Positions 20,261-29,302 of a stretch of DNA of 64,000 bases are shown here, piece after piece (within the stretch, counting starts at the first letter, position 1; every line of letters begins with the position of its first letter). A model generated the notes under the pieces. It was not told where the DNA came from. It searched no databases and was given only the letters and a program-made list of their open reading frames with translations. The position numbers and the translations under genes were made by a program. The DNA comes from a virus, in the IMG/VR virus record IMGVR_UViG_3300042898_002941, positions 1 to 64,000 of that record; one strand, 5' to 3'.

Positions 20261-21541
20261 ATGTCGTATACAATAACTTTAACCGATGGCGCGGTATTTG
20301 CTACCATAGCAGATGGCACCATTAATACCGCTAGTTCAATGACACTAGTAGGTAAAAATTATGCTGGGTATGGTCAATTTTTAAATGACGACATTATACG
20401 CCTATTAGAATCTGGGTCAAACACTACTGCTCCTAGTGCACCGTTACAAGGACAACTTTGGTTTGATTCCACCGCAGGCCTACTTAAAGTATACAACGGC
20501 ACAGTTTTTAAAACTATCAGTGCAGCCACTGCTAGCACAACTGCACCTAGCAGCAACAGCACTGGTGATTTATGGTTTGATACTACCAATCAACAACTTA
20601 ATGTTTGGACTAGTACTGCTTGGTTACTGGTTGGCCCACAATTCACAGCCGGACAGGGTATAACAGGTGCAATTCCTGCTACCATTGTAGATAACACCAG
20701 TGTAGCTCACCAGTGCATTGAACTTTATACTAACAACAACATCGTGGGTATTGTGAGCCAAGACGCAACATTTACACCTCAAGTTGCCATTAGTGGATTT
20801 ACAACCATCCGTCCTGGTATTACATTGGCCACTCTGGTGGGTGCCAATGTTCCTTTGTTCCAAGGTACTGCTACTAATGCTCAAGCACTAAACAGTTTAG
20901 CAAGTAGTTCGTTTTTGCGAGCGGATGCAAATACCAGCACAACAGGCACACTGAGTGTGCTAAACAATTCAGGATTGGCAGTGGGAATCAACAGTGATTT
21001 TAGGGTTACAGTTGCTGGAACTGCAATTACTGTGGCCAACCAAACTTCAAATGGTAACATTAACTTTAATGTTAACCAAGGCGGAACTCCAACCACAGTG
21101 ATGTCAATCAATGGCAGCACCGGTGTTATCAGTGGCAATCAAATTAATGCTAACTATGCTGACATGGCAGAACGTTTTGCCGCAGACTCAGCATACGAAG
21201 CAGGCACAGTGGTGGAACTAGGCGGCAATGAAGAAATTACCATGGCCGCACAGGATCTAAGTGAAACTGTGTTTGGTGTCATAAGCACTCATGCAGCCTA
21301 TTTAATGAACGGCCGTGCTGGTACTGATATCACTCACCCGCCTGTGGCAATGACTGGAAGAGTTCCAGTCAAATCTGTTGGCGTCATACACAAAGGCGAT
21401 CGACTGGTGTCTGCTGGCAACGGCCGGGCCAGAGCTGCTCAATCTGGGGAAGCAACTGCATTTAATGTAATTGGACGTGCGTTACAAGATAAATTAGATG
21501 CAGGCGAAGGCATGGTAGAAGCCATAGTCACAATAACATAA
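20261..21541 (+). CDS. Tail fibre protein with C-terminal G2-peptidase-like (autoproteolytic) domain
   Basis: The protein has 426 residues. The N-terminal half holds two copies of a QLWFD/DLWFD-type module (about residues 64-90 and 101-128), typical of phage fibre shafts. The C-terminal 130 residues begin with YADMAERFAADSAYEAGTVV and contain GVISTHAAYLMN. This matches the pattern of intramolecular-chaperone/G2-peptidase-like domains at the ends of many phage fibres, which assist trimer folding and may be cleaved off. It is probably a receptor-contact fibre. An ACGGAG site precedes the ATG. The domain call is from motif recognition only. Confidence 0.8.
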   Translation: MSYTITLTDGAVFATIADGTINTASSMTLVGKNYAGYGQFLNDDIIRLLESGSNTTAPSAPLQGQLWFDSTAGLLKVYNGTVFKTISAATASTTAPSSNSTGDLWFDTTNQQLNVWTSTAWLLVGPQFTAGQGITGAIPATIVDNTSVAHQCIELYTNNNIVGIVSQDATFTPQVAISGFTTIRPGITLATLVGANVPLFQGTATNAQALNSLASSSFLRADANTSTTGTLSVLNNSGLAVGINSDFRVTVAGTAITVANQTSNGNINFNVNQGGTPTTVMSINGSTGVISGNQINANYADMAERFAADSAYEAGTVVELGGNEEITMAAQDLSETVFGVISTHAAYLMNGRAGTDITHPPVAMTGRVPVKSVGVIHKGDRLVSAGNGRARAAQSGEATAFNVIGRALQDKLDAGEGMVEAIVTIT

Positions 21542-21553
21542 CAGGATTTAAAA

Positions 21554-22537
21554 ATGACATATTCATCAGGCGGATTAATACAAGCAACTGATTATAATGG
21601 CTTTGCCAGCACAACATCAGGTGCAAACATAAATGCTGTGTGGGGCACTGCAACAAGCACTAGCGGGTATGGACAAGGAAACATTGCTACGGTCAGTGCC
21701 GCAGCCACAGTCACTGCCACACAATGGGCCACTCTCAACAACACCATTGCTGCAACAGCCAATCATCAAGGCACGTCAATAACTAGTAGAACCAATCCAA
21801 CGGCAGGCGATACCATTAGTATATTGTCCAATATTAACACTGACATAACAAATCTAAACACCAATCAAAATAACGCTTATGCAGTTGGCAGTCAGTTCAC
21901 AGGATGGACCGGAACAACAGCCAAAACTACCAGTACTGGATCCGGCGGCACTGCTTGGACCCTAACTTTCACACACACAGTTACTTTTGCAAATACCACT
22001 GCACTGTACAGTTTCTTCAATGCGGGTGGCTATGTTCAATTACAATTTGGTAAAACATCAACTGGCACCAATGAAGACACAGCATGGAATGCTTTTGTTG
22101 GCAATGGCACTGCCAACGGAGTAGTGGGAAGAATTGTGCAAACTGGTGCAGCTGCATCTAAAACTATTGCTGGTTCATCTTACACTGGAACCACTAAATT
22201 TGGTGGCTCAGGCACACCAACCACACTAGCAACTTCAACAGGTGTGTATGCATTGACTGGCTCACCAACCACCATCTACAAACAATTTGACTCTGGAGCA
22301 GCTTATGCTGCCAATTATGTTCAAATCAATGCCAGCATCAGTGGCGCAGTGTTGACTTATACCACAACATGGTTTGATGACGGAACTGCTGTTTCTGCAG
22401 TGATTACTGGCGGTACTGCTCCTACTGGCGCTACATTTGGAACTGCACCAACAACATTGTGTACATACTACCCACCTGAAACAACATACCTAAGTAATAC
22501 TTGGGGAACCCCAACAGTTGCTGCCACAGTGTCATAA
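21554..22537 (+). CDS. Thr/Gly/Ala-rich fibre-like virion protein
   Basis: The 327 residues are strongly enriched in Thr, Gly, Ala, Ser and Asn, a composition typical of fibres or appendages. Aromatic residues and the segment TAWNAFVGNG lie near residue 175. There is no transmembrane segment, signal peptide or catalytic motif. An AGGA ribosome-binding site is present and the gene starts 12 bases after the tail fibre gene. It is the last gene before a strong terminator, so it closes the virion block. The family is unknown; a fibre or decoration role is inferred. Confidence 0.7.
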   Translation: MTYSSGGLIQATDYNGFASTTSGANINAVWGTATSTSGYGQGNIATVSAAATVTATQWATLNNTIAATANHQGTSITSRTNPTAGDTISILSNINTDITNLNTNQNNAYAVGSQFTGWTGTTAKTTSTGSGGTAWTLTFTHTVTFANTTALYSFFNAGGYVQLQFGKTSTGTNEDTAWNAFVGNGTANGVVGRIVQTGAAASKTIAGSSYTGTTKFGGSGTPTTLATSTGVYALTGSPTTIYKQFDSGAAYAANYVQINASISGAVLTYTTTWFDDGTAVSAVITGGTAPTGATFGTAPTTLCTYYPPETTYLSNTWGTPTVAATVS

Positions 22538-22559
22538 CATCCAAAGTCTAGTATTACCA

Positions 22560-22579
22560 AAAGGGCCTTCGGGCCCTTT
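22560..22579 (+). terminator. UUCG-tetraloop terminator ending the virion gene block
   Basis: A perfect 8-bp stem AAAGGGCC/GGCCCTTT encloses the loop TTCG. The 3' side ends in TTTACT, giving only a short U tract. It stands 22 bases after the last virion gene and just before the accessory region. The symmetric AAA/TTT flanks could let it act on both strands. Confidence 0.85.
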
Positions 22580-22599
22580 ACTATTGACCAAATTTAATG

Positions 22600-22605
22600 T
22601 ATAAT
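22600..22605 (+). promoter_or_regulatory. Possible promoter -10 box (TATAAT) before the accessory operon
   Basis: A perfect TATAAT lies 6 bases before the next ATG, just after the terminator. A TTGACC is present upstream but only 10 bases away, too close for a normal sigma70 pair. A transcript from here would be essentially leaderless, so the assignment is weak. Confidence 0.25.
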
Positions 22606-22611
22606 TAACAC

Positions 22612-22920
22612 ATGAATACTGATGAATTAATTGCACACAGTCGAGCCCGTTTTGATCATGCGGTTGCAAGACGGGTACTAAAAGAAAAATACCAAGCCAA
22701 AATGACGTTTGCTTATGCTGGAGGTCTTTGGCAGGCTGGCCCCGAGCTACTGTGCTTGTTGGCTGCGTGTCCAGATCGTAGCTCTGCTGTAATTTTGGAC
22801 CTGTATGAAACGCCAATACAAATCAATGTGGATGAGCTGGAACTTGCGGCAGCACAACGATGGCAGGAACAGATGAACGCATGGTTGGTAGAGTACACAG
22901 AAATTAATAAAAATAGATGA
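22612..22920 (+). CDS. Hypothetical phage protein
   Basis: A 102-residue alpha-helical protein with a basic N-terminal half and acidic Leu-rich C-terminal half. A central AYAGGLWQAGPELL segment is its most distinctive feature. It has no known catalytic motif, signal or membrane segment. It is the first gene after the terminator and overlaps the next gene's start codon (ATGA), so it is probably translated with the glycosyltransferase-like genes. It resembles small conserved proteins of T4-like marine phages, but I cannot name a function. Confidence 0.65.
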   Translation: MNTDELIAHSRARFDHAVARRVLKEKYQAKMTFAYAGGLWQAGPELLCLLAACPDRSSAVILDLYETPIQINVDELELAAAQRWQEQMNAWLVEYTEINKNR

Positions 22921-23717
22921 CTACCGGAGTATTAATTTTTGCCTACAACAATGAGCATATTGATTATTTGGCCATGGCTGCATGGTCAGCAAAAAATATT
23001 CGTAGACATTTAAAATTACCTGTGTGCGTTGTGACTGATCTGCCAGTGCCGGCTGAATACAACTTTGAACAGGTGGTTTATGCAGCCACTGAGAGTCAAA
23101 ATTCACGTTGGTTTGCTGACATTGATGCCACTGTCACTTGGTACAATGGCAATAGATCCAATGCATACGAGCTGTCACCATGGGATCAAACACTGGTGTT
23201 GGATGCAGACTATGTGGTAGCAAGCAATCAACTGTCACGGTTATTAGCTATAGATCAAGATTTTCTTTGTCATCGTTGGGCCTACGATGTCACCGGGCTA
23301 CAACCATTCGACGACAATAACTTTTTTGGACTGCATCAAATGCCAATGAGTTGGGCAACTGTCATGCTATTTCAACGAAGTAAGACTGCAGAATTAATTT
23401 TTGAATCTATGCAAATGGTTAGAGACAACTGGAATCACTACAGAAATTTATACGGAATTCTAAAACCCACTTATCGCAATGATCATGCACTCAGCATTGC
23501 TTTGAATATTGTTGATGGCCACACATTACGTATTCCGGCCATACCGTGGCAATTGGCCACAGTGACTCCGGACAATCGCCTAACACACATTACACAAGAC
23601 TCATACCGTGTGGATTTTACCACCGCAGACAAAAAAACACGTTGGATACAATTAACAAATGATTTTCATGCCATGGGCAAACAACATTTAGGAGCCATAA
23701 TTGCTAATAACACATGA
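22917..23717 (+). CDS. Glycosyltransferase-like protein (GT8-type DxD)
   Basis: This 266-residue protein starts with a Rossmann-like strand (GVLIFAYNN) and has the segment DQTLVLDADYVV at about residues 90-101. The Asp-x-Asp is the usual metal and nucleotide-sugar site of GT-A enzymes. A conserved-looking WATVMLFQRS strand and a region with Asn-Asp-His (about 188-191) follow. It probably transfers a sugar from a nucleotide donor in the cytoplasm. It overlaps the preceding gene by four bases, and the next gene looks like a second enzyme of the same type. Acceptor and sugar are unknown. Confidence 0.62.
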   Translation: MTTGVLIFAYNNEHIDYLAMAAWSAKNIRRHLKLPVCVVTDLPVPAEYNFEQVVYAATESQNSRWFADIDATVTWYNGNRSNAYELSPWDQTLVLDADYVVASNQLSRLLAIDQDFLCHRWAYDVTGLQPFDDNNFFGLHQMPMSWATVMLFQRSKTAELIFESMQMVRDNWNHYRNLYGILKPTYRNDHALSIALNIVDGHTLRIPAIPWQLATVTPDNRLTHITQDSYRVDFTTADKKTRWIQLTNDFHAMGKQHLGAIIANNT

Positions 23718-24444
23718 ACGTGGCTATTTGATTCCGGCCGTAAACACTGATTCAGTTGACTATGTGCAATGTGCAGAACAACTGGCAGACAGTATCAGAA
23801 CATGGCATCCAGATGCAAATATAACAATACTGACCAAAGATCAGTTACCACACGGTGACCTTGGTGGATACGTCAATGATTGTCAGGTATTTCAAGCAAG
23901 TCCGTATCGACAAACAATAAAACTCGAAGCTGACATGATTGCGGCCGGTCCGATAGACCACTGGTGGACATTGTTTGAAAATCGAGATGTTGTGATCAGT
24001 CAAGGTGCTAGAGATTTTTATGATCGTCCTGCCAAGTCAAGACATTATAGAAAAATATTTGACCACAACAATCTTCCAGACGTATACAATGCCATCACAT
24101 ACTGGCGGGTAAGTCAAACTGCTAAAGAATTTTTTAATCTAGTGCAGACTATTTTTACAAATTGGGCTATGTATAAAAAACTATTAAAGATGCCCGATGA
24201 AGAAGCCAGTACAGATGTAGTGTATGCCATGGCAGCAATTGTCATGGGGCCAGAGCGAGTGACATTGCCGGTGGGTTTAGGTCCAACTATTGTGCACATG
24301 AAAAAGCACATAAATTCAATTGCCACTAGCAATTGGACTCAAGAATTAGTTTGGGAAAACACTCGTCCAGGCCTTAGAGTAAATACCGTAGCCCAATGGG
24401 GGTTGTTCCATTATCACGTCAAAGATTGGAGAATGAATGAGTAA
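23701..24444 (+). CDS. Second glycosyltransferase-like protein, TTG start
   Basis: The 247 residues begin with RGYLIPAVNTD and a YVQCAEQLADSIR helix, a GT-A type start. The segment IKLEADMIA (about residues 75-83) stands where the DxD would be, with Glu-Ala-Asp in place of Asp-x-Asp. An AGGAG site 6 bases upstream and an in-frame TAA immediately before support the TTG at 23701. It overlaps the preceding gene by 17 bases. The pair may act on the same acceptor. The missing first Asp makes donor use less certain; the protein may be a divergent or non-catalytic partner. Confidence 0.6.
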   Translation: MLITHERGYLIPAVNTDSVDYVQCAEQLADSIRTWHPDANITILTKDQLPHGDLGGYVNDCQVFQASPYRQTIKLEADMIAAGPIDHWWTLFENRDVVISQGARDFYDRPAKSRHYRKIFDHNNLPDVYNAITYWRVSQTAKEFFNLVQTIFTNWAMYKKLLKMPDEEASTDVVYAMAAIVMGPERVTLPVGLGPTIVHMKKHINSIATSNWTQELVWENTRPGLRVNTVAQWGLFHYHVKDWRMNE

Positions 24445-24721
24445 AGAACAAGACAAAATTAAACATTCCAAACGACTACAAAAAGATGAAAACGCTATAA
24501 AAAAACAAACAAAGATTGCTAAAGAATTTGGAATACCTGTTGAAGAACCTCACAAGTTTGTCAAACATCACGCAATGAACTGCGGCAATCCAAAATGTGT
24601 AATGTGCAGTAATCCTCGTAAAACTCTTAAAGAATTAACCCAACAAGAAAAACGGTTGTTTCAAGATGTTGACACCCCTAATGACAAACACAGCAACGGA
24701 TTGAAACCCAAAGATGAATGA
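24437..24721 (+). CDS. Small Cys-motif protein conserved in T4-like phages
   Basis: A 94-residue, very Lys-rich protein. Its core is the segment KHHAMNCGNPKCVMCSNPRK (about residues 44-63), with Cys-x4-Cys-x2-Cys and a preceding His pair. This is consistent with a metal site. I recognise this core as a recurrent small protein of T4-like marine phages, but its role is not established. It overlaps both neighbours by 8 bases. The strong charge would suit nucleic-acid or protein binding. Confidence 0.75.
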   Translation: MSKEQDKIKHSKRLQKDENAIKKQTKIAKEFGIPVEEPHKFVKHHAMNCGNPKCVMCSNPRKTLKELTQQEKRLFQDVDTPNDKHSNGLKPKDE

Positions 24722-25058
24722 AACTACAGAAAACTTTTGGGCCGCCTGGGCAATACCAGCAACTCCTCCAATCCTTCCATTTTATAGATTGTACCATGAT
24801 GAGCAAGGATATCTATTATTTTATAGCATGGAAGATGTTCCAGGTAATTACATAGAGATTGACCAAGAAACATTTGCAGCCAGTTCCCCAAGAGTCAAAG
24901 TCATTGATGGTCAACTGTATCATATAAAAACCAGCAGAGTATTGAAATTAGTGCCCGCAGATCAAGGACAAGCATGTGATCCTAGAGATGTTGCAGTAAT
25001 AACTACAGAATCAAATAAACAATATTGGAAGGTGAAAACCACAGATGAAACAAGTTGA
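24714..25058 (+). CDS. Hypothetical phage protein
   Basis: A 114-residue acidic protein with a Trp- and Pro-rich start and a beta-type core (YRLYHDEQGYLLFYSMED, about residues 24-41). Most of the C-terminal half looks like strands separated by charged loops. No signal peptide, membrane segment or catalytic motif was found. It overlaps its neighbours by 8 and 14 bases and so is part of the accessory operon. The function is unknown. Confidence 0.68.
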   Translation: MNETTENFWAAWAIPATPPILPFYRLYHDEQGYLLFYSMEDVPGNYIEIDQETFAASSPRVKVIDGQLYHIKTSRVLKLVPADQGQACDPRDVAVITTESNKQYWKVKTTDETS

Positions 25059-25977
25059 CATAGCAGATTTAGACTGCATTTATCTTTCATATGACGAACC
25101 ACAACGCGAAGAATTTTGGGTTAAAATTCGCAATATGATTCCGTGGGCCAAACGTGTTGACAGTGTTAAAGGGTCAGACGCAGCTCATAAAGCTGCTGCA
25201 GATGTCAGTGACACAGAAAGATTTATTTTGATTGATGGCGATAATATGCCAGACGAAAAGTTTTTCAACTTGACATTAGCGTTGCCAGATGAGCAATGGG
25301 AGTCTGCAGTATTTCGCTGGCGAGCACAAAATCACATCAACGGTCTTATGTATGGCAATGGTGGATTAAGTTCCTGGACAAAAACATTTGTTAACAACAT
25401 GCAAACTCACGAAGCCACCGACGGCCGAGCTGAAACTGAAGTTGAATTTTGTTTTGATCCACTGTATTGGGCCATGCATGACTGCTATAGCATAACATAT
25501 CCCAATGGATCTGCTTATCATGCCTGGAGAGCAGGATTTCGTGAAGGTGTAAAGATGTGTTTGGATCGAGGAAAACGCCCAGACATCACTGAATTCAAAG
25601 ACCGTGTGCATAGTAGAAATTTAGATCATCTAACTATTTGGCACAATGTAGGCCGCGATGTTGAGTACGGTATATGGGCTATTGCTGGTGCTAGAATGGG
25701 CACATACATGACCATGATTACTCCACAGTGGGACTATAGAACTGTACAAAATTTTGATGAGCTAACAACGTTATGGGACACAGTCAAAGACAGTGATCCA
25801 GAATTATTGGCAGGCAGAGTAGCAGAAGATTTAATCACGCAATTGGATTTGCCTATCAACATGATGTTAGCAAAAGAAAGTGCGTTTTTTAAACATCATT
25901 ACAGATCAAATTGGCACAATCGAGGTGTTATGATTCGAGAAATCGATGTAATTCGTAATCAGGAAGGGCGGAAATGA
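25045..25977 (+). CDS. Glycosyltransferase-like protein of a T4-like phage family
   Basis: The 310-residue protein opens with DLDCIYLSYDEP and IPWAKRVDSVKG. It carries RFILIDGDNMPD (about residues 60-71), a GT-A-like Asp-Gly-Asp site. Later it has an INGLMYG segment (about 98-104) and AWRAGFREGVK (about 160-170). The gene at 46426 shares this layout with NGLVYGH and WRTAFREALK, so the two are probably distant relatives. It likely transfers a sugar in the cytoplasm; the donor is unknown. It overlaps the upstream gene by 14 bases and the epimerase gene by 4. Confidence 0.6.
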   Translation: MKQVDIADLDCIYLSYDEPQREEFWVKIRNMIPWAKRVDSVKGSDAAHKAAADVSDTERFILIDGDNMPDEKFFNLTLALPDEQWESAVFRWRAQNHINGLMYGNGGLSSWTKTFVNNMQTHEATDGRAETEVEFCFDPLYWAMHDCYSITYPNGSAYHAWRAGFREGVKMCLDRGKRPDITEFKDRVHSRNLDHLTIWHNVGRDVEYGIWAIAGARMGTYMTMITPQWDYRTVQNFDELTTLWDTVKDSDPELLAGRVAEDLITQLDLPINMMLAKESAFFKHHYRSNWHNRGVMIREIDVIRNQEGRK

Positions 25978-26897
25978 AAAAATTATTAATCACAGGCAGT
26001 AGTGGGTTTATTGGACAACACATGTTGTCTAGACTAAAGGACAAATTTGAAATATATTGTTTAAAAAGTGATCTAAGAGATCACAAAACAGTTAACAAAG
26101 AAGTTCAATCATTCAATCCTGATTTAGTAATACATCTAGCAGCCAGAACAGAAGTAGAACAAAGTTTTTATGAACAGGTAGAGTTTTCTGAAATCAATTA
26201 TGTAGGAACCGTTAATTTAATTGAATCTATGCTACAATGTAAAAAGATTCCAAAATTAATTTTTGCTAGCACTATGGAAGTATATGGTTGGCAACCAGTT
26301 AGCGACTTAGTTAAAAATGGCAACATACCGGACAGTATTCCGACGTTTGATCCGGATACAACTATACCCAACCCTAATGCACCTTACGCTGTAGCAAAGT
26401 TTGGTTGCGAAAAATATATTGAATATGCACATCGCAGTTGTGGACTACAATATGTAATAGTTCGACAAACCAACGCTTATGGTCGCCATGACAATAATTT
26501 TTTTGTAACCGAACAAATTATTACACAAATGCTAGATAACTCAGACCAATGTAATTTAGGCTACCAAGAACCCTACAGAAATTTTATTTTTATTACGGAT
26601 CTATTAGATGCATGGGAAATTATGATCGACCAATTTGATCAAATATCAAATAATATTTTTACTGTAGGACCCAACAATGCTATTAGTATTGATGCGTATG
26701 CTAAACTTATTGCTAAAAAACTCAACTGGAACGGCACTATTAGCTGGAACACAAAGCCCAAACGCCCTGGTGAAATCTGGGTCTTAAACAGCAGCGAAGA
26801 AAAGTTAACACAGTTCACTGGGTGGAAACCAAAAGTATCGTTAGATGAAGGATTAGACAAAACTATCGAGATATGGAAAAAAATCAAACATTTATAA
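25974..26897 (+). CDS. NAD-dependent sugar epimerase/dehydratase (extended SDR)
   Basis: The 307-residue protein begins with the nucleotide-binding motif TGSSGFIG (residues 7-14). It has the extended-SDR catalytic YAVAK (about residues 139-143) and a Ser-Thr upstream (ASTMEVYG). Length and motifs fit UDP- or GDP-sugar epimerases and 4,6-dehydratases. It probably makes an activated sugar for the transferases in this operon. The product cannot be told from sequence. It overlaps its neighbours by 4 and 25 bases. At 29299, 31303 and 49026 the window has three more enzymes of this superfamily. Confidence 0.85.
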   Translation: MKKLLITGSSGFIGQHMLSRLKDKFEIYCLKSDLRDHKTVNKEVQSFNPDLVIHLAARTEVEQSFYEQVEFSEINYVGTVNLIESMLQCKKIPKLIFASTMEVYGWQPVSDLVKNGNIPDSIPTFDPDTTIPNPNAPYAVAKFGCEKYIEYAHRSCGLQYVIVRQTNAYGRHDNNFFVTEQIITQMLDNSDQCNLGYQEPYRNFIFITDLLDAWEIMIDQFDQISNNIFTVGPNNAISIDAYAKLIAKKLNWNGTISWNTKPKRPGEIWVLNSSEEKLTQFTGWKPKVSLDEGLDKTIEIWKKIKHL

Positions 26898-27841
26898 TTC
26901 ACGGAACCAATGATAAACTTTGGAACTTTCAAGAACTAATTGGTTACTTGGTTAAAAATCAACACAAGCATATTTCCTTAGTTATAAATCCAGAAGCCAT
27001 CTGTCTTGAAACTCTGGGAATTTATAAATTATTAGAACATTTCAGTTTTGAACAAGTTGATATTTACACAGAAAATTGTTTAGAAAAACATAGCAAGTAC
27101 AATATTATACAATTTGATTTTAGAACATCGTGGCTCAAACAAAAATGGAACGTTGATGCTGAGTATCATTCTTGGAATCAAAAAAAAGTCTTTTTAGCAT
27201 TTTATCATAGACCTACCGCCAGCAGACTAGGATTAGCATCTCACTTGTACTGTACTCATCCGGCAGCTTCATTGGTGCATTTTTCTTCTTTTGTTAATAG
27301 CACAGAGACAATTTATCATTTTGAACTTGATAAACTATTGTCATATGATATACAATCCGTAAAAAATGCAACTAGCATGATACCAGATATGCCAATTTGG
27401 TCCAACGGCAAAGAAGATCTTACTCTTATTAAAAAATTTATAGTTGACGAAAATGTGGACACTATACTTAAAACAATCTATCAAGACATATTAATCGACG
27501 TAGTCAGTGAAAGTCATTCACTTGGAAATACGTTTTATGTAACAGAAAAAACTGTACGACCTATGTGGCTGAAAAAACCATTTATAGTATTTGCTTCTTG
27601 TAATTATCTTTTGTATCTTAAACAGATGGGATTCAGGACCTTTAGTGATTTTTGGTCTGAAGAATATGACGGATACGAAGGACGAGATCGATATGTCAGA
27701 ATTTTGAATTTGATTGATGAAATTGCCAAAAAACCTGCTAGTGAACTAGAACGCATGTATTGGGATATGCAAGATATCCTTGATTGCAATTATAATTTAT
27801 TACACGATCAAACTTACCAAACAAATATTACTGCTATATGA
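26873..27841 (+). CDS. TEKT-motif transferase candidate 1 (GT10-like C-terminus)
   Basis: The 322-residue protein has a weakly conserved N-terminal half. Its C-terminal block holds VVSESHSLGNTFYVTEKT (residues 210-227), a KKPFIVF strand and a GFRTFSDFWSEEYD segment. The Ser-Glu ... Thr-Glu-Lys arrangement resembles the donor-binding motif of GT10 fucosyltransferases. Two more proteins in the window (starts at 32250 and 46424) share this block. GDP-fucose genes lie just downstream, so fucosyl transfer is a reasonable guess. It overlaps the epimerase gene by 25 bases and the radical-SAM gene by 4. Confidence 0.58.
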   Translation: MEKNQTFIIHGTNDKLWNFQELIGYLVKNQHKHISLVINPEAICLETLGIYKLLEHFSFEQVDIYTENCLEKHSKYNIIQFDFRTSWLKQKWNVDAEYHSWNQKKVFLAFYHRPTASRLGLASHLYCTHPAASLVHFSSFVNSTETIYHFELDKLLSYDIQSVKNATSMIPDMPIWSNGKEDLTLIKKFIVDENVDTILKTIYQDILIDVVSESHSLGNTFYVTEKTVRPMWLKKPFIVFASCNYLLYLKQMGFRTFSDFWSEEYDGYEGRDRYVRILNLIDEIAKKPASELERMYWDMQDILDCNYNLLHDQTYQTNITAI

Positions 27842-29250
27842 CAAACAAAGGCAACAAAGTTGTAACAGACTCTAAATCAAAATTTCTAAGTTCTGCAGAA
27901 CAAATGAAAGAAGAGCTAGGACCTGCACTATGCTTGGCCAAATGGAAACAGGTCAGTTTGCATCTCACAACTGGACTTAATAATAGTTGCTACCATCCAC
28001 CATTACATTCAATGGATCCAACAGCAATCGCATCCAATCCATCAGCATTGCATAACACCGAGCACAAAAAAGCACAACGCAAGATCATGCTAAAACAAGA
28101 GCGGCCTACCGAATGCAGTTATTGTTGGAACATGGAAGATAATGACAAACTCAGTGATCGTCATTACAGATCTGGGGAGCCCTGGGCCGCAGTTGACTTT
28201 GAAAAGATCAAACACTCTTCAGGAGACGAAGATGTTGTGCCAAGCTATGTTGAAGTCAATTTTAATCATGCTTGTAATCTGGCATGCAGTTATTGTAGCC
28301 CACAATTTAGCTCATCGTGGCAGTCCGAAGTTAACAGATTTGGTGGATATCCTACTAGTACTACTCATAATGATCCTAAGCATTTTACAGGGCGCAATCG
28401 TCCTATACCTGTAAAAGAACACAATCCGTATGTAGAAGCGTTCTGGCGTTGGTGGCCTACACTGTATCCAGAACTTAGACATTTCCGTATGACAGGCGGT
28501 GAGCCTCTAATGGACAAAAATACATATCGTGTGTTTGACTATGTGTTGGCAAATCCCAAATCAGATCTGCATTTGAATGTTACCAGTAACTTTTCAGTGG
28601 AGGAAAGTCTATGGCAAAAGTATAAAGAATCAGTTAAACAATTATGCGAAGGCGAAAAAATTGAGCACTTTATGCAGTACGTTAGCCTTGACTCGTGGGC
28701 AGAGCAAGCAGAATATATTCGGCATGGATTAGATTTTGATCTCTTATGGGATCGTGTAAATCAATTTTTAACAGAAATACCAGGGCGCAATAGCATAACA
28801 TTTATTATAACTATGAATAATCTAAGTGTTACAGGCTTTTCTAAACTCATGGCTGGTATTCTTGGCCTAAGAAAAATCTACAGTAAAACATATCAACGAG
28901 TATGGTTTGATACCCCGTTACTAAGACAACCCACATGGCAGAGTTTGCAATTGTTGCCAGAAAGCTATGCAGATCAACTGGAACATCTGTGGGGATGCAT
29001 GCTAGGTCAAATTGAAACTGAAGATGACCCATTTCACGGATTTAAAGACTACGAACTGCAACGATTAGACAGAGATATTGCTTGGATGAGGGATGGGCAG
29101 CAATTAGATACGGCATACTTGCAACGTAACAAAGCAGACTTCTATCGTTTTTTCAGTGAAGCTGATCGCAGACATGGCACAGATTTTTTAACTATATTTC
29201 CTGAAATGTCGTCATGGTGGAAGGAGTGCCAATATTATGCCAAAAATTAA
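27838..29250 (+). CDS. Radical SAM protein with N-terminal Cys cluster (1 of 5)
   Basis: The 470-residue protein has the radical SAM triad CNLACSYC (Cys 146, 150, 153), which holds the [4Fe-4S] cluster that cleaves S-adenosylmethionine, and a TGGEP motif (about residue 222). Upstream, Cys 32, Cys 51 and the pair Cys 93/96 followed by Trp are conserved in position with four other proteins here. They suggest an auxiliary cluster, as in twitch/SPASM enzymes but at the N-terminus. The substrate is unknown. It overlaps the upstream gene by 4 bases. Confidence 0.82.
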   Translation: MTNKGNKVVTDSKSKFLSSAEQMKEELGPALCLAKWKQVSLHLTTGLNNSCYHPPLHSMDPTAIASNPSALHNTEHKKAQRKIMLKQERPTECSYCWNMEDNDKLSDRHYRSGEPWAAVDFEKIKHSSGDEDVVPSYVEVNFNHACNLACSYCSPQFSSSWQSEVNRFGGYPTSTTHNDPKHFTGRNRPIPVKEHNPYVEAFWRWWPTLYPELRHFRMTGGEPLMDKNTYRVFDYVLANPKSDLHLNVTSNFSVEESLWQKYKESVKQLCEGEKIEHFMQYVSLDSWAEQAEYIRHGLDFDLLWDRVNQFLTEIPGRNSITFIITMNNLSVTGFSKLMAGILGLRKIYSKTYQRVWFDTPLLRQPTWQSLQLLPESYADQLEHLWGCMLGQIETEDDPFHGFKDYELQRLDRDIAWMRDGQQLDTAYLQRNKADFYRFFSEADRRHGTDFLTIFPEMSSWWKECQYYAKN

Positions 29251-29302
29251 AATTAAATTTAACAGCGGTAGCATAGTAGAAGATGTACGGAAACATAAAT
29301 GA
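29237..29302 (+). CDS. Possible 21-residue peptide between radical SAM gene and gmd
   Basis: A short frame starts inside the end of the radical SAM gene (14-base overlap). It encodes 21 basic residues beginning MPKIKIKFNSG. It ends with an ATGA overlap onto the gmd start codon, the same coupling used throughout this operon. An AAGGAG lies 16 bases before its ATG, which is too far to be decisive. It could be a real micro-gene or simply a coupling frame for gmd. Confidence 0.35.
   Translation: MPKIKIKFNSGSIVEDVRKHK

Noticed and set aside
24875-25000. Possible second gene between the hypothetical at 24714 and the glycosyltransferase-like at 25045
   Set aside because: All candidate frames are inside 24714-25058 and the intergenic space is negative.
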